A DNA stretch of 64,000 bases. Source: Ganoderma boninense (Eukaryota > Basidiomycota > Agaricomycetes > Polyporales > Polyporaceae). The stretch lies in NCBI GenBank assembly GCA_002900995.3, contig CM035310.1, positions 3,061,394 through 3,125,393 of the forward strand, written 5' to 3'. Made by a program: the position numbers and the translations under genes. Shown here piece after piece: positions 32,262 through 43,832 of this stretch (position 1 is the first letter of the stretch; the number at the start of each line of letters is the position of its first letter). The notes under the pieces were generated by a model. That model saw nothing but the letters and a program-made list of their open reading frames with translations, did not search any database and was not told the DNA's origin.

Positions 32262-35200
32262 CGAAGTCTGGTCGTAACATCCGGTCTATATGTAGTAGTA
32301 GCGTAAGCCACTTAGAGGAGTCTTTTGTACCTAGATCACGCTATATATACCTTGCCTCATCTCGCAGGCAAAAGCAATCGTTAGATCTAGGACTCACCCT
32401 CAAGCAAGGCAAACGTGAAATCCAGACAGAAGCCCTAGTAGACTGTGGAGCCTACTCTAGTTTTGTACACTATCGGTTTGTTCAGGAACATGGTTTAGAA
32501 TTGCGGCGGCTTTCCAGAGACATACGAGTTTTCAACGCAGATGCAACGGAAAACAAGAAGGGCCTTATCACTCACTACACACGATGCATGGTCCACCATT
32601 GGAAGGCACACCAGTTGGCAGTCATTCTTGGTTACCGACATTGGAAATCGAGACCTCATCATTGGGATGACCTTCTTGAGGGAACACAACCCTGAAATCG
32701 ATTGGAAGAATGGACAGGTCAACTTTACACGATGCCCAGCCGCATGCCACCCCAAGGAACTGCTGACACAGGAAGAAGAGGTCCAAGCCATAGACGAGCC
32801 CCGGTTAGAGGAGTTTGCACGAGACAGCTACGGTCAGCTCGAACCAGAACCCTGGGACAATACTGACCAGTTTGTGCACTGGATGAAGTTTTCGGACGAC
32901 CCTGATGCCAGGATACTGCGAGCACGCGTCGAAGAGAAGAAGGAAGAAACGCTGGGACAACAAGACAAGGGATACTGGTCTAGTCATGTCCCCACACATT
33001 ACCACCAGTATGGTGACGTCTTCTCCAAGACAGCATCAGAACAGATGCCAACACGCAAGCCCTACGACCATCCAATCGAGTTAGCAGAAGGTGCAACCTT
33101 GCCTAAGCCAGCCAAGCTTTACCCGTTAAACCCACAGGAACGAAACTCGCTGGATGGTTGGATCGATGAGCAGGAAAGCAAGGGATACATCCGACGTTCC
33201 AAGAGCCCTGCTGCAGCACCAGTTTTCTTTGTCAAGAAGAAGGATGGGAGTTTACGGCTAGTCCAGGACTATCGTGCCCTCAATGCCGCTACCAAGAAGG
33301 ACAAGTTTCCCATACCACGGATACTGGACTTGATCGACCGACTCTCTCAGTCATCAATCTTCACCTCCTTAGACCTGAGATGGGGATACAACAATGTCCG
33401 CATACGGGAGGGTGATGAAGAGAAAGCAGCATTTATCACCCACCGTGGACTGTACGAGCCAACGGTAATGACCTTCGGCCTCTGCAATGCACCAAGCACC
33501 TTCCAGGCTATGATGAACGAAGTACTCAAGGAGGAAATTGCCACAGGACACGTCGTAGTCTACATCGACGACATCCTCATCTTCACAGATAACCTCACAC
33601 TACACCGGCAGCTCACAGAACGAGTACTACAAAAACTACGAGCTAACGACCTCTTTGTCAAGCCAGAAAAGTGCAAGTTTGAGCAGTCATCAGTTGAGTT
33701 CCTAGGCCTGATCATCTCCAAGGACTCGATCACAATGGATCCCACAAAAGTCGAAGGTGTTAAAAACTGGCCAACTCCAACCAAGGTCAAGCATGTCCAG
33801 GCGTTTTTAGGTCTGGCCAACTTCTACCGGCGGTTCGTCAAGGACTTCTCTAAGATTGCCCGTCCATTAACTGTCCTAACGTGCAAAGACTCGCCATGGC
33901 AATGGGAAGAAGCACAAGAACAAGCATTCCAGGCCCTCAAAACCGCGTTTACAACAGCTCCAATCTTGAGAATCCCTAGCGACACTGCACCGTTCCGGCT
34001 AGAGACCGACTCATCTGACTTCGCAACTGGAGCAGTGTTAGAACAGCTCGGAGAAGACAACCTCTGGCACCCTGTTGCGTTCTACTCTAAGTCATTAAAT
34101 GAACATGAACGCAACTATGAGATCTATGACAAGGAGCTACTGGCAATCATACGAGCGTTAGAGGAATACCGTCACTACTTGGAAGGACACCCAATCCCTG
34201 TCGAAATCTGGTCCGATCACCTCAACCTTACCTACTTCCGACAGGCTCAGAAGCTCACTCGACGACAAGCTCGCTGGAGCCTTTTCCTTTCACGGTTCAA
34301 CTTCAACCTGCGACACCGCCCCGGAAAAACCATGCTTCGTGCGGACCCTCTGTCCAGGAGGCCAGATCATGAAGAGGGGGTAAGCAGTGACAATGCTGGC
34401 CAAACCCTTTTGAAACCGGAGTTTTTTGCAATCAAAGCAATACAGCCAGGGCATGCCTCAGAAGTTGATGATGAACAACTGTTGGAAAGAATCAAAAAGG
34501 CACTGGAAGACGACACGATGACCAAGGATTATAGGTCACTGCTCAACAGTGGTCCCCGGGAGTTTGGAAAGGCACTACAGGAATGGAACTTCGAGAATGG
34601 CTTGCTCCTCCGTAGAGGCAAAGTTTATGTGCCAAAGGATAGACAACTGCGACTTGACCTGCTAAAGCTCCACCACGACACACTACTCGCCGGACACCCA
34701 GGCCGATGGAAGACTCAGGAGCTCATCACTCGCAACTACTGGTGGCCAGGAATCACGATCGATGTCAAGAAGTATGTCAAAGGCTGTGACACATGCCAAC
34801 GAAACAAAGCATCACGGGTTCCCCCATACGGCCTCTTGCAGCCGAACGAAGTCCCAGCAGGTCCATGGGAAGTGTGGAGCATAGACCTCATCACCCAACT
34901 TCCCGAGTCCTACGACAAGCATGGCAACACATACACAGCAATTGCCGTGGTAGTAGATCGGCTAACGAAACGGTCTCACTTCTTTGCATGCGATGACCAC
35001 TTCTCAGCCTCGGATGCTGCTGAGCTCGTATATGAACACATCCTGAAGCTACATGGCCTTCCACGGCAAGTCATCTCCGATAGGGGAACACAGTTTGCGA
35101 GCACGCTCTTCAAGGAGTTTTGCAAGAAGCTGGGAATCCGGGCATCAATGTCAACAGCATACCACCCTCAGACAGATGGACAGACAGAACGGGTCAACCA

Positions 35201-36031
35201 GTCATTGGAACAATACTTGCGGATATTCACCGAACACCGACCCAACGACTGGGCCACCCTCCTCGCCTCAGCAGAGTTTTCGTACAACAACATGGCACAC
35301 GAGTCTACCGGCTGTCCCCCTTTTTTGTCGAGTATGGCTACAACCCCAAGATGGCTCCAGACGTACAAGGAGAGCTGGGCTTCCCAACTCTTGAAGAAAT
35401 CTTCCAAAACCGCACTGAAGCCCGAGAACAGGCACAAGCCTCTCTGACTCTGGCCGCTGAGCGAATGAAGTGGTACTACGATCAGTACAGGAGCCAGGTG
35501 CCATTCAAAGTTGGAGACAAAGTACTGCTCAAAGGAAAGGACCTCAAGATCAAACAGTCAGCCGCCAAGTTGTCAGCCAAGAACTTTGGCCCCTATGAGA
35601 TTGTCGAGCAAGTAGGACCTGCGGACTTCAAACTCCAGTTGCCTCCACAGAACAAGGTCCATCCAGTTTTCCATGCCTCAAAGCTTATTCCCTACCACGA
35701 AGACGAGATCGGTGACCGAAACCCAACCAAACCGATCCTATCGAAGTAGAAGCCATGACGAGTTTGAAGTTGAAAAGATACTCGACTCGAAGACCTACTA
35801 TGGATATGTCCAGTACTTGGTGAAGTGGGTAGGATACGATGTTAGCGAAGCCACCTGGGAGCCAGTACGGAATGTCAAACATTGCAAGGACCTGTTGGAT
35901 GAGTTCCATGTCGCACACCCGGAGGCCGCACAGCCTATCTCACTCACAAACCCGCGCCCAGTCCAGAGGCAGTTTAACCGGCATGTTTGGCTTGAACGTT
36001 TCGCTGGAGCTCAAGTCTTGAAGAGGGGTAG
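32234..36031 (+). pseudogene. Retrotransposon pol polyprotein, copy 2 (frameshifted)
   Basis: Same domain order as copy 1, and again in the -1 frame after gag. The protease has DCGA at 32441-32452. RT is intact here, including GSLRLVQDYRALNAATKKD, which shows what copy 1 lost. An extra base near 32592 separates the first part of the protease from the long frame 32541-35447. A lost C near 35311 ends the integrase frame early (ESTGCPP instead of ESTGLSP). Further losses near 35733 and 35751, and one G fewer in the purine tract, remove the normal stop. The chromodomain is still readable at 35760-35930. Confidence 0.9.
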
Positions 36032-36468
36032 TGTCACGGTTTTTCGCGCGCCACACTCGTCTGGCATCTTATCAGGACAAGTTATCTCTCGGTTTATCTT
36101 ATCTTTTCCTTTATCTTATCTTCCTTTCCCTTATCTCATCTCTCCCTCTTATCTTATCTCTTTCCCTATCTTATCTGCTTCTTAGATCATTTTCTCACCT
36201 GCGACAGGTCCCGGGACCTGCCCTGAACTGATGGTCTGTGCACCGTTCCCATGTAATATATAAAGGGCTGTGATGTGGGATCAAGAACCTCAGATTCTGT
36301 CTTCTGTTCTTCCCTCCCTTCCACTGTAGGCAGCCTAACAGCCCCTGCCCCTCTGCGCCTTCTAGTCTAGGCAATCTATCCTCTTCCCTTCTGTTGCCAC
36401 CCCCTGTGTGCCCCATCAGTGAGCCTCTTTGTTTGTTTGTTTGGTGGCGCAGTCAATAGGCTGTGACA
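36032..36468 (+). repeat. 3' LTR of retrotransposon copy 2
   Basis: 437 bp, TGTCAC...GTGACA, followed by GCGTC at 36469-36473. Confidence 0.95.
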
Positions 36469-36998
36469 GCGTCCTTGGACATCGATGCGGTAGTCCGAAG
36501 GCCTTCAGTGCCGTGTTGAGACGTCAAGAACAGCATTGCAGCGGCATCAAACCATAGATGTTTGTGGGGCAAGGATTGGAAGACGTAGCCTTGTGACTTC
36601 AGGAATCTGCCCATGTGCAAGACTCCGTGGAATGGAAGGTAGATGTCGAGGTCTTTGCCCAGGAACCGGTGCCGATCGAGGAATGAGAGAGCCTCCAAGC
36701 CAGAGATCAAGCCGTCACAGTCGTCGAGGTGACGAAAGAAGTTGGGAACGTCATGGAACCACCGTCGGAGGTGACGGTTGACGTTCCACTGGTGACAAAT
36801 GTACACTTCGATAGCGTAGAAGGTGGAAGAGCTGAGGCGGCGGATCTTCAGGAGGACATCGGGAGTCCAACAGAAGCAGATGCGATTGACACTTGCTGGG
36901 TTCTCGCCGAGGAGCAGTCGTTCGAATGGGGATAGCAGCGTTTGCGAGAGTCCTCGGGCAAGGTGGGAATGGTTGGACTTGTTCGGACCGATGGACAC

Positions 36999-37561
36999 AT
37001 CCTGGCAACAGCGTCAGAGAGGACAGAGCTAGTAGAGCTAGCAATAACACGCACCGGAAGTCCTACCGGATCCATGCCGATCCAGTTCGGCATCGTCGAC
37101 TCGGCCTCGATGATAACGTGGATTGGAAGGATGTGTGTCTGAGGGATGTTTGTCTGAGCGTGGGCTGTCCAAAATAGCGAGGCTTGATGCTTAATATGAG
37201 CTGCTGTCAAGAGGCCAGATACGTCTTCATGGTGGAGACGGTGCTTAGTAGGTCGGCGGACCGTCGGCTCGGGCACTTGCAGGTCAGGAGCATCCACGTC
37301 CGATTGCCGGTACACTGCGACGCACGATAACAGCAGCGCGCTGCAAGTTCTCACGCACTCGCTTGAGCCCAGCATACACAGCAGAGAAAGTTTTGTCGCA
37401 ACAAAGCCAGCACAAAATGGATGGGAACCAGCCCAGGACTGCGGTGCGAGAAAGGCACGATTTCTGCGGGTGCACGCCAGACCGACCGAGCCAATCAGCT
37501 GCGATACTCGGCAAGACGAGATGTGGAAATTCATTTGGTTCCTGTTCAAGAGAACGCTAGA
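36999..37561. other. Intergenic region between two F-box-like genes
   Basis: About 560 bp upstream of the disrupted F-box-like gene. A reverse frame runs through it (to about 37549) in another phase and is probably chance or 5' UTR. It could hold an upstream exon of the F-box-like gene. Confidence 0.35.
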
Positions 37562-38715
37562 CTAACACACTGATCTACGATACGCCCTGATAGCCTCGCC
37601 AAATCTCTTCCATTCTCCCTCGTTCCGGTAGTACAGCCATGGCCAGTTCTCCAGGTACGAGTCGTCAAAGTTGACAAACGACCATTCGTCGAGCACGGTC
37701 CTACGCGTCCACAGAGACAATCCCATGACTACCTCTCTTAGCGCTGGCCGGACAGAAACCCCTCTGGACTCAGTAAACGCCCTTCGACGGTCTTCCAGAA
37801 CAGCGCCGTAGTTCGCATGATGCCTTCCGTGGTTGATGCTGAGAGTGTCGAGCGACTGTCCGGTGGCCGGCAGCTCGGTCAGAAGGCGAAGCGCGCCCTG
37901 ATAGGAACAACATGGGTCATTCAACCGACAACCAAAAATATCAATTGAGAGCCTCATACCTCAAGCAATGCGGACGCACTCGCAGGGTTGACGCGGATCG
38001 CCAGATGGCGAAGCCGAGGGAAGGCGTTTAACATGCCTTCCAGCAGCCCGTCAGTGGAAGGGTGGCCAACGATGTAAAGCGAGAGTTGCTGGAGCCGAGT
38101 CGGATTCCAAGGCGCCTGAGCGCAGACGAACTTTGCCAGGACCTCCCACCTGATCGACAAGTCAACGACGACGGTCTGAATTGAGTGGTGTTGCATCAGC
38201 GCGTCGGCGATTGCAATCCTGGAAGTACGGAGACTTTGCAGGCATAGCAGGGGACGTCGATCAATGGCTCCGAGACCCGGGAGCATGGTCGATGGCGTGA
38301 TGATGATGGATGCACGACGAAAGATGTTGAGGAGGACGGGAACGGTATCAGTCGGGACATCGAGACGCAAATGGCGGAGCTTGTGGGTGAACCGAAGCGC
38401 CTCGGCAAGGAGGGGCAGCGTGCGGAGGTCGGACGGTTGGGACCACGACCCGTAGCACAGGGTGACAAGGTGAGCAGCGTAGTTTCTCGAAGGGAGGTAC
38501 AGGGCGGGATCCGGAAGGGTAGAATTGACGAGAGTGAGAAGGAATTGGGCAGGTCGATTATCGGGGTAGTGGCGCGGACGTTTGATGTCGACAGGGTCGA
38601 CCCACATCTCCACCGAGTGATAAAGCAACGCGGCCCCAGAGAAATGGCTCGCTTTGAAAGAGACGACAAAATTTTTGAGGTCTCCGGGGGCAAGGAGTAA
38701 GGCGATCATGCACAT
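37562..38715 (-). CDS. F-box-like protein with leucine-rich C-terminal region
   Basis: The reverse ATG at 38713-38715 gives MCMIALLLAPGDLKNFVVSF. The bases just upstream also read LPDEI, the usual start of an F-box, in the same frame; an in-frame stop precedes it, so a tiny upstream exon or an annotation limit is possible. The body has repeated Leu patterns (LAEALRFTHKLRHLRLDVP, WNPTRLQQLSLYIVG, AFPRLRHLAIRVN) typical of F-box/LRR-like mushroom proteins. One intron (near 37900-37965) joins to GALRLLTELPATGQSLDTLS and the end GEAIRAYRRSVC. About 360 residues. The likely role is substrate recognition in an SCF ubiquitin ligase; the target is unknown. It is tandem to the disrupted relative downstream. 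Confidence 0.6.
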
Positions 38716-38880
38716 GATTTCGTCGGGAAGAGGACTGGGCCAGAGTTGTCATGAACGGCACGCTCGGCGCCTACCCCGGCGTCTCTCTTTCCCTTTTCGG
38801 ACTGTTTGCCTCCCGCATCGTCCTTATTGTCCTCCGTTGTTTAGCAAACCTGTCCCTTGTTCTCGCAGTACAATAACTCC

Positions 38881-39207
38881 TGTTACCCATTGTTCCCGTC
38901 GTCATTGTACTACATACCATTGTTCTTTCCACTGGTTCCCATGTCCATAGTTACCTTATTGTCCCGGTTCCCATTGTCCGTTACATGTATATAAGGGCCT
39001 GTACTTTGCTACCTGGAAACCTCAGTTTCGACCTCTTGTCTCCAGGTAAGGCCTCGCTGTATTCTCGCTCATTAGTTACTCGCTCAATACTCTTGTCTCC
39101 AGCCTGACTGTCGAGCCCTGCTCCGCTCTCGCTGCACAAGTGCTCGTCGACGCCCTTGCTCGCTCGTAAGCCTCCTCCCTGATTTAACTCGACAGCCAGT
39201 CGTAACA
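38881..39207 (+). repeat. 5' LTR of a second self-priming LTR retrotransposon
   Basis: 327 bp with matching inverted ends TGTTAC...GTAACA. U3 has repeated ATTGTTC/ATTGTCC units. A TATA box TATATAAG lies at 38988-38995, and 36 nt later AGTTTCGACCT at 39024-39034. Two bases after the LTR end is AGGTCGAACT (39210-39219), the reverse complement of that start apart from one missing A in a run. The sequence is unlike the LTR at 17888. The interior of the element is lost in the adjacent gap, and I found no 3' LTR in this window. Confidence 0.6.
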
Positions 39208-39316
39208 TTAGGTCGAACTTTCTACACGAGCACCGGCGTACTCCACACACATTCTTTCCTTTCTCGTACGGTACGCACTTAGATCCTCTGTGTTTGGCTA
39301 GCGTAGTATGCGCTCT

Positions 39317-39416
39317 NNNNNNNNNNNNNNNNNNNNNNNNNNNNNNNNNNNNNNNNNNNNNNNNNNNNNNNNNNNNNNNNNNNNNNNNNNNNNNNNNNNN
39401 NNNNNNNNNNNNNNNN
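39317..39416. other. Assembly gap (100 N)
   Basis: Exactly 100 undetermined bases, the usual placeholder for a gap of unknown size. It lies 110 bp inside the presumed element that starts at 38881. Confidence 0.98.
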
Positions 39417-41275
39417 TGCACGCCCGTCGCCGTCGGCGAATACATCCGCGGAGACGTGATTGTCGACGGATCGGACTTCAGTCCGCGGAGGTACCGCCGG
39501 ACCGCCTCCGGCCCCGCTGTCGGTGCTGCGAGCACAGCCATCGGAGCACAAGGTGCAGCACCGAGATGGGAGGAACGGAAGACGCAACGAAGGTAGGATT
39601 TGCGCGATGGTCCGGCGAGGTCGTCGAGTAATTGCGGCCCCGAATAGGGTATGTGAATGTCGCGGACTACCGACATCGTCGCGAAGGTACCGAAACTGGG
39701 GGATTGAATGGGAATGGGATCGGAGGTGGAGGAAGGGGTGCCGTAGTTTGTCGTGGTAAGCAGTGTTGGGAAGCGTGGCTGAAGGACAACGGGGTTCGAC
39801 TCGGGGAGTCTGGCGCGGGAGGAATAGTTCGGGGGCACGCCAGGACGCGGGATGAGTATATACCATGCTTCGCGGGAGGACGCGACGGACGAATGAAGAG
39901 ATGGCGGGCATGCTCCTTCGCTTGTGCTGACATTCTCCCCCTCCAATTCGCCACCGTTAGCGACACGTGCAGCGCGTTGCTGCTCGCGGTGGATGGCCGT
40001 GCTTCCGCCGAAGTTGCATGGCTTCCGAAAGCACGGTAGACTCGTTCCCAAGTGCTGTCATACGCCTAGTTTGTGGGTCCCCCCGACTTCTCGAGAGCCG
40101 AGAACCATGAAGCGCCGTCGGGGTATGGTAAGCCACGACAAGACCAAGGGCTGTTTAGGACGCCTCGTTGTGCCCTAGCGTTATCTTCGAAGGGAAGATA
40201 ATCCCCGATAATCCCTTCTGGTGGCAGGTGAGAGGGAGGCTAGAAAGTTCGGCGTGCTTCAAAAATTGGAGGTACCATGACTGGGACGATGAAGACACCT
40301 AAGTACGGCCAACTGCAAGCCGGCCATGCCAGTGTGGAACGTCAATACGCCCATCAAAGGGAGCGTACGACCGTAGATAGCGATCGAGAGCACCTTCGTC
40401 TCCTGCACTGATGGAAGATCTTCAGCCACGGAATGCCGGTTAGTATGCAAAAGTGATGTTCTTCCGGCGACTTAACGTAATGAATTATTGCCGGGTATGG
40501 CAGTCTTGGACGGGTGCCTGGTTCGCTTACTGGTTGTCGAGTATGTGACAAATCACTGACGAATAGGAAGACCTGAGCGCTATGACCTTTGGAAGACACT
40601 GACGAACTCAACTCACTATGTGGATGGGACAGCTCTGCGAAGTGGCAGTATGCACCTGACATGTAACGTCATAGTCCACCGAACATATAGATGTCGTCGA
40701 TCCCAGGAGAGACGAAGTCCAAAGATAGTACTTGAAGCATTCGGAACCTCGGGTGCTTACCTCCAGGCGAGCAGACCATGGGAACCCACGAGGCACAAGT
40801 CAAGGATTAAAGGGGGCAATGTGGACCGTCGTCAGGCTAAGAGAAGGAATTGTGGATGGCTGTGAAAGACAGTTGCGCGACGCTAGAACGGTGATTCGGA
40901 TATAGACCCAGCCGCAGGAGGATGATCGTTGAGGGGCAGGGCACGCAGGACAAAGGACTAGACGAATGAGGCCAACATATTCTGATGTGCGCGAAAATTC
41001 ATATATTTCGAATTGCGCTGCTATTGAGGATCGATAGACGCATCCAGGACGGACTCCCGCGCGGCCATTCGGTGCTCGGGGAGGTGAACATTCCTCTGGA
41101 CGGAACTAACGCTGACGTCAAGACACGATTCAACATTTATTGGTGAATGTGTGCCAATCGAAAACGGTCCCTGATGCAAAAGAGCGGCCCTAACACCTTG
41201 ACTGCGAGAGAGTAAGGATGCTGATGCGCATGGTTCTAGGGTGGGAGCTCACCATATCCGCTTCGAACATGCGTA
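39417..41275. other. Unassigned region after the gap
   Basis: The reverse frame from about 40051 to the gap is open for about 210 codons (including FGTFATMSVVRDIHIPYSG) and could be an exon cut by the gap, but no family is recognised and the opposite strand is open too. From 40052 to 41275 I see no gene. Confidence 0.3.
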
Positions 41276-42240
41276 TTACGCTACTGCCATCCCGCCCATG
41301 ACCTCATATAGCCCTTCCATCGGCCGACGGCCAAGGTGCTCGCTCCAGAAGCGCATAATCGGCTCGAACTCCTCTTTCGACCGCGGCATCCCTTCCCCCT
41401 TCATCTTGACCTCTTCAACCTTGACGAAGCCCTTCCTGAGTGCCGTCATAGCGTCCGGCGGTAGCGCGGACTCCGCTGGCGGTGGCCGATGGAAGATCAA
41501 GAAGGGGGTGGGACACCGTTCGCGCAGCGTGGGGTATGAGAGAAGGGGTCCACAGACGCTCACGATGGACCCAAGTGTATGCGAGGTCAGCACGCTTGGA
41601 GCGAGATCGCGGGCAGAACCAGAAGGCGGTAGTGAGTTCTGATGCTGCGATAGAGCCGTCCGCCAGTACTTGAGCGCGAATTCGGCGGCCACGCTGCCGC
41701 CTTGAGCGAAGCCGAAGAGATGGGTTCGGTGCGGGGGCCATGCGCAGTCCTTCGTGAGATGCTCGATGACTTTGGACATCAGCTCCAGTGCGGGGGTCGG
41801 GTTGGGACGATCAATGAGTTCGCCCAGGGGATCGAAGGACGTGTACCACTGGAAGGCTTGCTCGTACAAGAACGGGATCCTGGGGGCGCATTTATCCCTA
41901 AGCTTCAGAATTCTGAAGGGGAAAGGGAGCGAACACATACTGTTCTGGTGCTCGCAATGCAAGTGTAGCGGTCTGGGGCAGGTGCAGCTGCCGTCCCAGC
42001 TTACCAAACGGAATCTGGGTGTCGCCTGCCAGGTACACGATCAGCCAGTTCGCCAGCAGGGATGGGTCGCGCATGAGACTCACCTAGACCATGGAGCAGA
42101 ATGAGCAAATTCTCATCCGTGCCGTCGTCACTGGGGTGGTAGACGAAGGGTACTGGAATAGCTGAAGCCTTGGGAGCGGGTTTCGTCTTCGGCGTCGCAT
42201 CAGACGACGCGCGCAGGGCGATTTCCTTCTCTGCAGACAT
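41276..42240 (-). CDS. Alpha/beta hydrolase, acyl-protein thioesterase / phospholipase-carboxylesterase-like
   Basis: The reverse start MSAEKEIALRASSD is at 42238-42240, with three exons. Splicing gives ENLLILLHGLGDTQIPFGKL (oxyanion HG region), QTATLALRAPEQ, PFLYEQAFQWYTSFD, then HLFGFAQGGSVAAEFALKYW at the nucleophile elbow, and SIVSVCGPLLSYPTL. Acyl-protein thioesterases have GFSQGG at this elbow; here the Ser is Ala, so the classical nucleophile is missing. The C-terminus (FWSEHLGRRPMEGLYEVMGG) lacks an obvious catalytic His at the usual site. It may be a noncatalytic homologue or use another residue. About 270 residues. The gene is divergent from the phosphatase gene with a 290 bp shared upstream region. 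Confidence 0.75.
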
Positions 42241-42530
42241 GTCGCTCAGAAAACGAGGATAACGCAAGCAATCAAGCAGCAGCCATCGTAGAGCGGAAGA
42301 GAGGGTGAACCCCGCCGAAGGTTCTAGTCGTGGTCGCCGATGAGGACATGGAGAAAGGACGACGCGCCGGGCGCTGCCGCCGACAGTGGCGACCCTGACT
42401 TTCGCCTCTTCCACCACCATCGGCTACTGGCTGCTACTCCTTGCCTCCTATCCTCCTCGCATCATCCTTCCTACTTCTCTGATAGTTCCTACTCTACATC
42501 TCTTGGGCTAGAATATCCCCAACCCGCGCG
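42241..42530. promoter_or_regulatory. Shared divergent promoter region
   Basis: 290 bp between two start codons facing away from each other. It is rich in pyrimidine stretches on the forward strand (CTCCTTGCC, TCCTCCTCGC, CTACTTCTC), typical of fungal constitutive promoters. No TATA box stands out. Confidence 0.55.
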
Positions 42531-43832
42531 ATGGCCACCTTCGATCCCGACAAGTGGCTTTCAATGCTAATGGAATGCCAACACCTCCCAGAAGCCGACA
42601 TGAAGGTTCTCTGCGAACGAGTGCGCTCAACTCTGCTGGAGGAGTCCAACATCCAGCCCGTATCAAGTCCGGTCACAATATGCGGCGACATCCACGGGCA
42701 ATTCTGGGATCTGCTCGAGTTGCTGAGGAAGGGCGGGATGGTGCCGGAGACGAGCTACATTTTCATGGCACGTATGTACCCCTCCGTACCACTCGAGAAG
42801 GCTGCTCAGACAAGTTTCAGGGGGACTTCGTTGACCGCGGCCACTACAGTCTCGAAACCGTCTCGCTACTTTTGGTGCTGAAAGCGAAGTCAGCGTTCCT
42901 CGCCCTCAATGGAGCTGTGATTGAGACCGCTCGTCAGATATCCAGACAAGGTCACTCTCCTGAGAGGGAACCATGAGAGTAGACAGATTACCCAGGTCTA
43001 TGGCTTCTATGGTGCGTACCTCTAGTGGTATCGAGCCCAATATATGCATACAACGGTCTGGGCAGACGAATGTCAGCAGAAGTACGGCTCGGCGCAGGTA
43101 TGGAAGGCATGCTGTAGTGTGTTTGATTATCTGAACTTGGCGGCGGTACGTACGTCCTCCGATTACCTGACGTTCCCTAACATCCACTCCCCCGTCTCAG
43201 ATCATTGACGGCGAGACGCTATGTGTGCATGGCGGTCTCTCCCCTGATATCCGGACATTAGACCAGATTCGTGTGTTGTCGAGAGCTCAGGAGATCCCCC
43301 ATGAGGGCGCATTTTGCGGTATGTACTTCTTGGTCCAAGGTCACAACGTTCCCTGATGTCCGCACAACCAGACCTTATGTGGTCCGACCCGGATGATATC
43401 GAGAATTGGGCCGTCAGTCCTCGAGGAGCAGGTTGGTTGTTCGGAGGTAGCGTTACACGCGAGGTACGTCACCCGTTTGGCTCACCATTGCGAGACCGAT
43501 ACGAACGTGTCAAAAGTTCAACCACGTCAACTCTCTACGGCTGATCGCAAGAGCACATCAGCTAGTCCAAGAAGGCTACAAGTACATGTTCGATGAGCAG
43601 CTCGTCACGGTGTGGTCCGCGCCCAACTATTGTTATCGGTGTGGAAATATGGCTTCGATTTTGACGATCCGCGACGACGGCGAACGGTCATTTACCGTTT
43701 ATGATGCTGCACCGGAGAACGAGAGGGACAAGGGTATGCAGAAGTCGAGGAAGATAGTAAGTCCGTCTTTCATCTCCGGATCGCGAGGCTGACTTGTTTT
43801 GACTACAGGGGAATATGCCATATTTCGTGTAG
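42531..43832 (+). CDS. SIT4: Serine/threonine protein phosphatase, PP6 (SIT4/ppe1) type catalytic subunit
   Basis: Metal-dependent PPP-family phosphatase. The N-terminus [20 protein letters not shown] and the segment [11 protein letters not shown] match the PP6/SIT4 subfamily rather than PPG1, PP2A or PP4. Conserved metal and catalytic motifs are [26 protein letters not shown] and [11 protein letters not shown]. About eight exons. Exon 1 ends at 42767, and the first intron begins GC (GCACGT) rather than GT, ending CAG at 42820. The C-terminus spells MPYFV after a last intron at about 43757-43809, where most relatives end YFL. About 310 residues, normal length. Family knowledge suggests roles in G1/S progression and nutrient (TOR) signalling with SAP-type subunits. 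Confidence 0.9.

Larger units (their letters stand above)
29518..36468 (+). mobile_element. Chromodomain Gypsy LTR retrotransposon, copy 2
   Basis: A 6951 bp relative of copy 1 with the same layout and very high identity. The 5' LTR (29518-29953) and 3' LTR (36032-36468) differ mainly by two small length changes in the first 30 bases (CGCGCGCC for CGCGCC, and one G lost in ACTCGTCTGG). The GCGTC target duplication is intact. Shared LTR differences from copy 1 (for example TTTATC for TTCATC, CTCTTTG for CCCTTTG) show that copy 2 came from a distinct source element. The insertion is in an exon, antisense to the host gene. Confidence 0.95.
28630..36998 (-). pseudogene. F-box-like protein gene disrupted in an exon by retrotransposon copy 2
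   Basis: The reverse start MSIGPNKSNHSHLARGL is at 36996-36998. It is followed by an F-box-like N-terminus (LLLGENPASVNRICFCWTPD, VLLKIRRLSSSTFYAIEVYI) and a substrate-side region (FFRHLDDCDGLISGLEALSF). The frame breaks at the element (SMSKDA) and resumes on the other side (SDERSNSEHQGYAFSTFDFI). Removing the element and one copy of GCGTC gives one continuous frame. Downstream exons encode GLMNMLTTTHAISLFPRATF, YRKRGFKVFVSS and an acidic end near SSDDESSTSNGHTDDEGD, with the stop at 28630-28632. The domain plan is that of the large mushroom F-box-like families of SCF substrate adaptors; the F-box itself is divergent. An exon insertion of 6.95 kb should destroy the product. Confidence 0.65.

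Noticed and set aside
36848..37549. Long reverse frame overlapping the start of the disrupted F-box-like gene
   Set aside because: It overlaps in another phase and lacks recognisable domain content.
38747..39207. A longer LTR beginning at TGTCATG (38747)
   Set aside because: Its end GTAACA pairs with TGTTAC at 38881, not with TGTCAT, so the shorter LTR was chosen.
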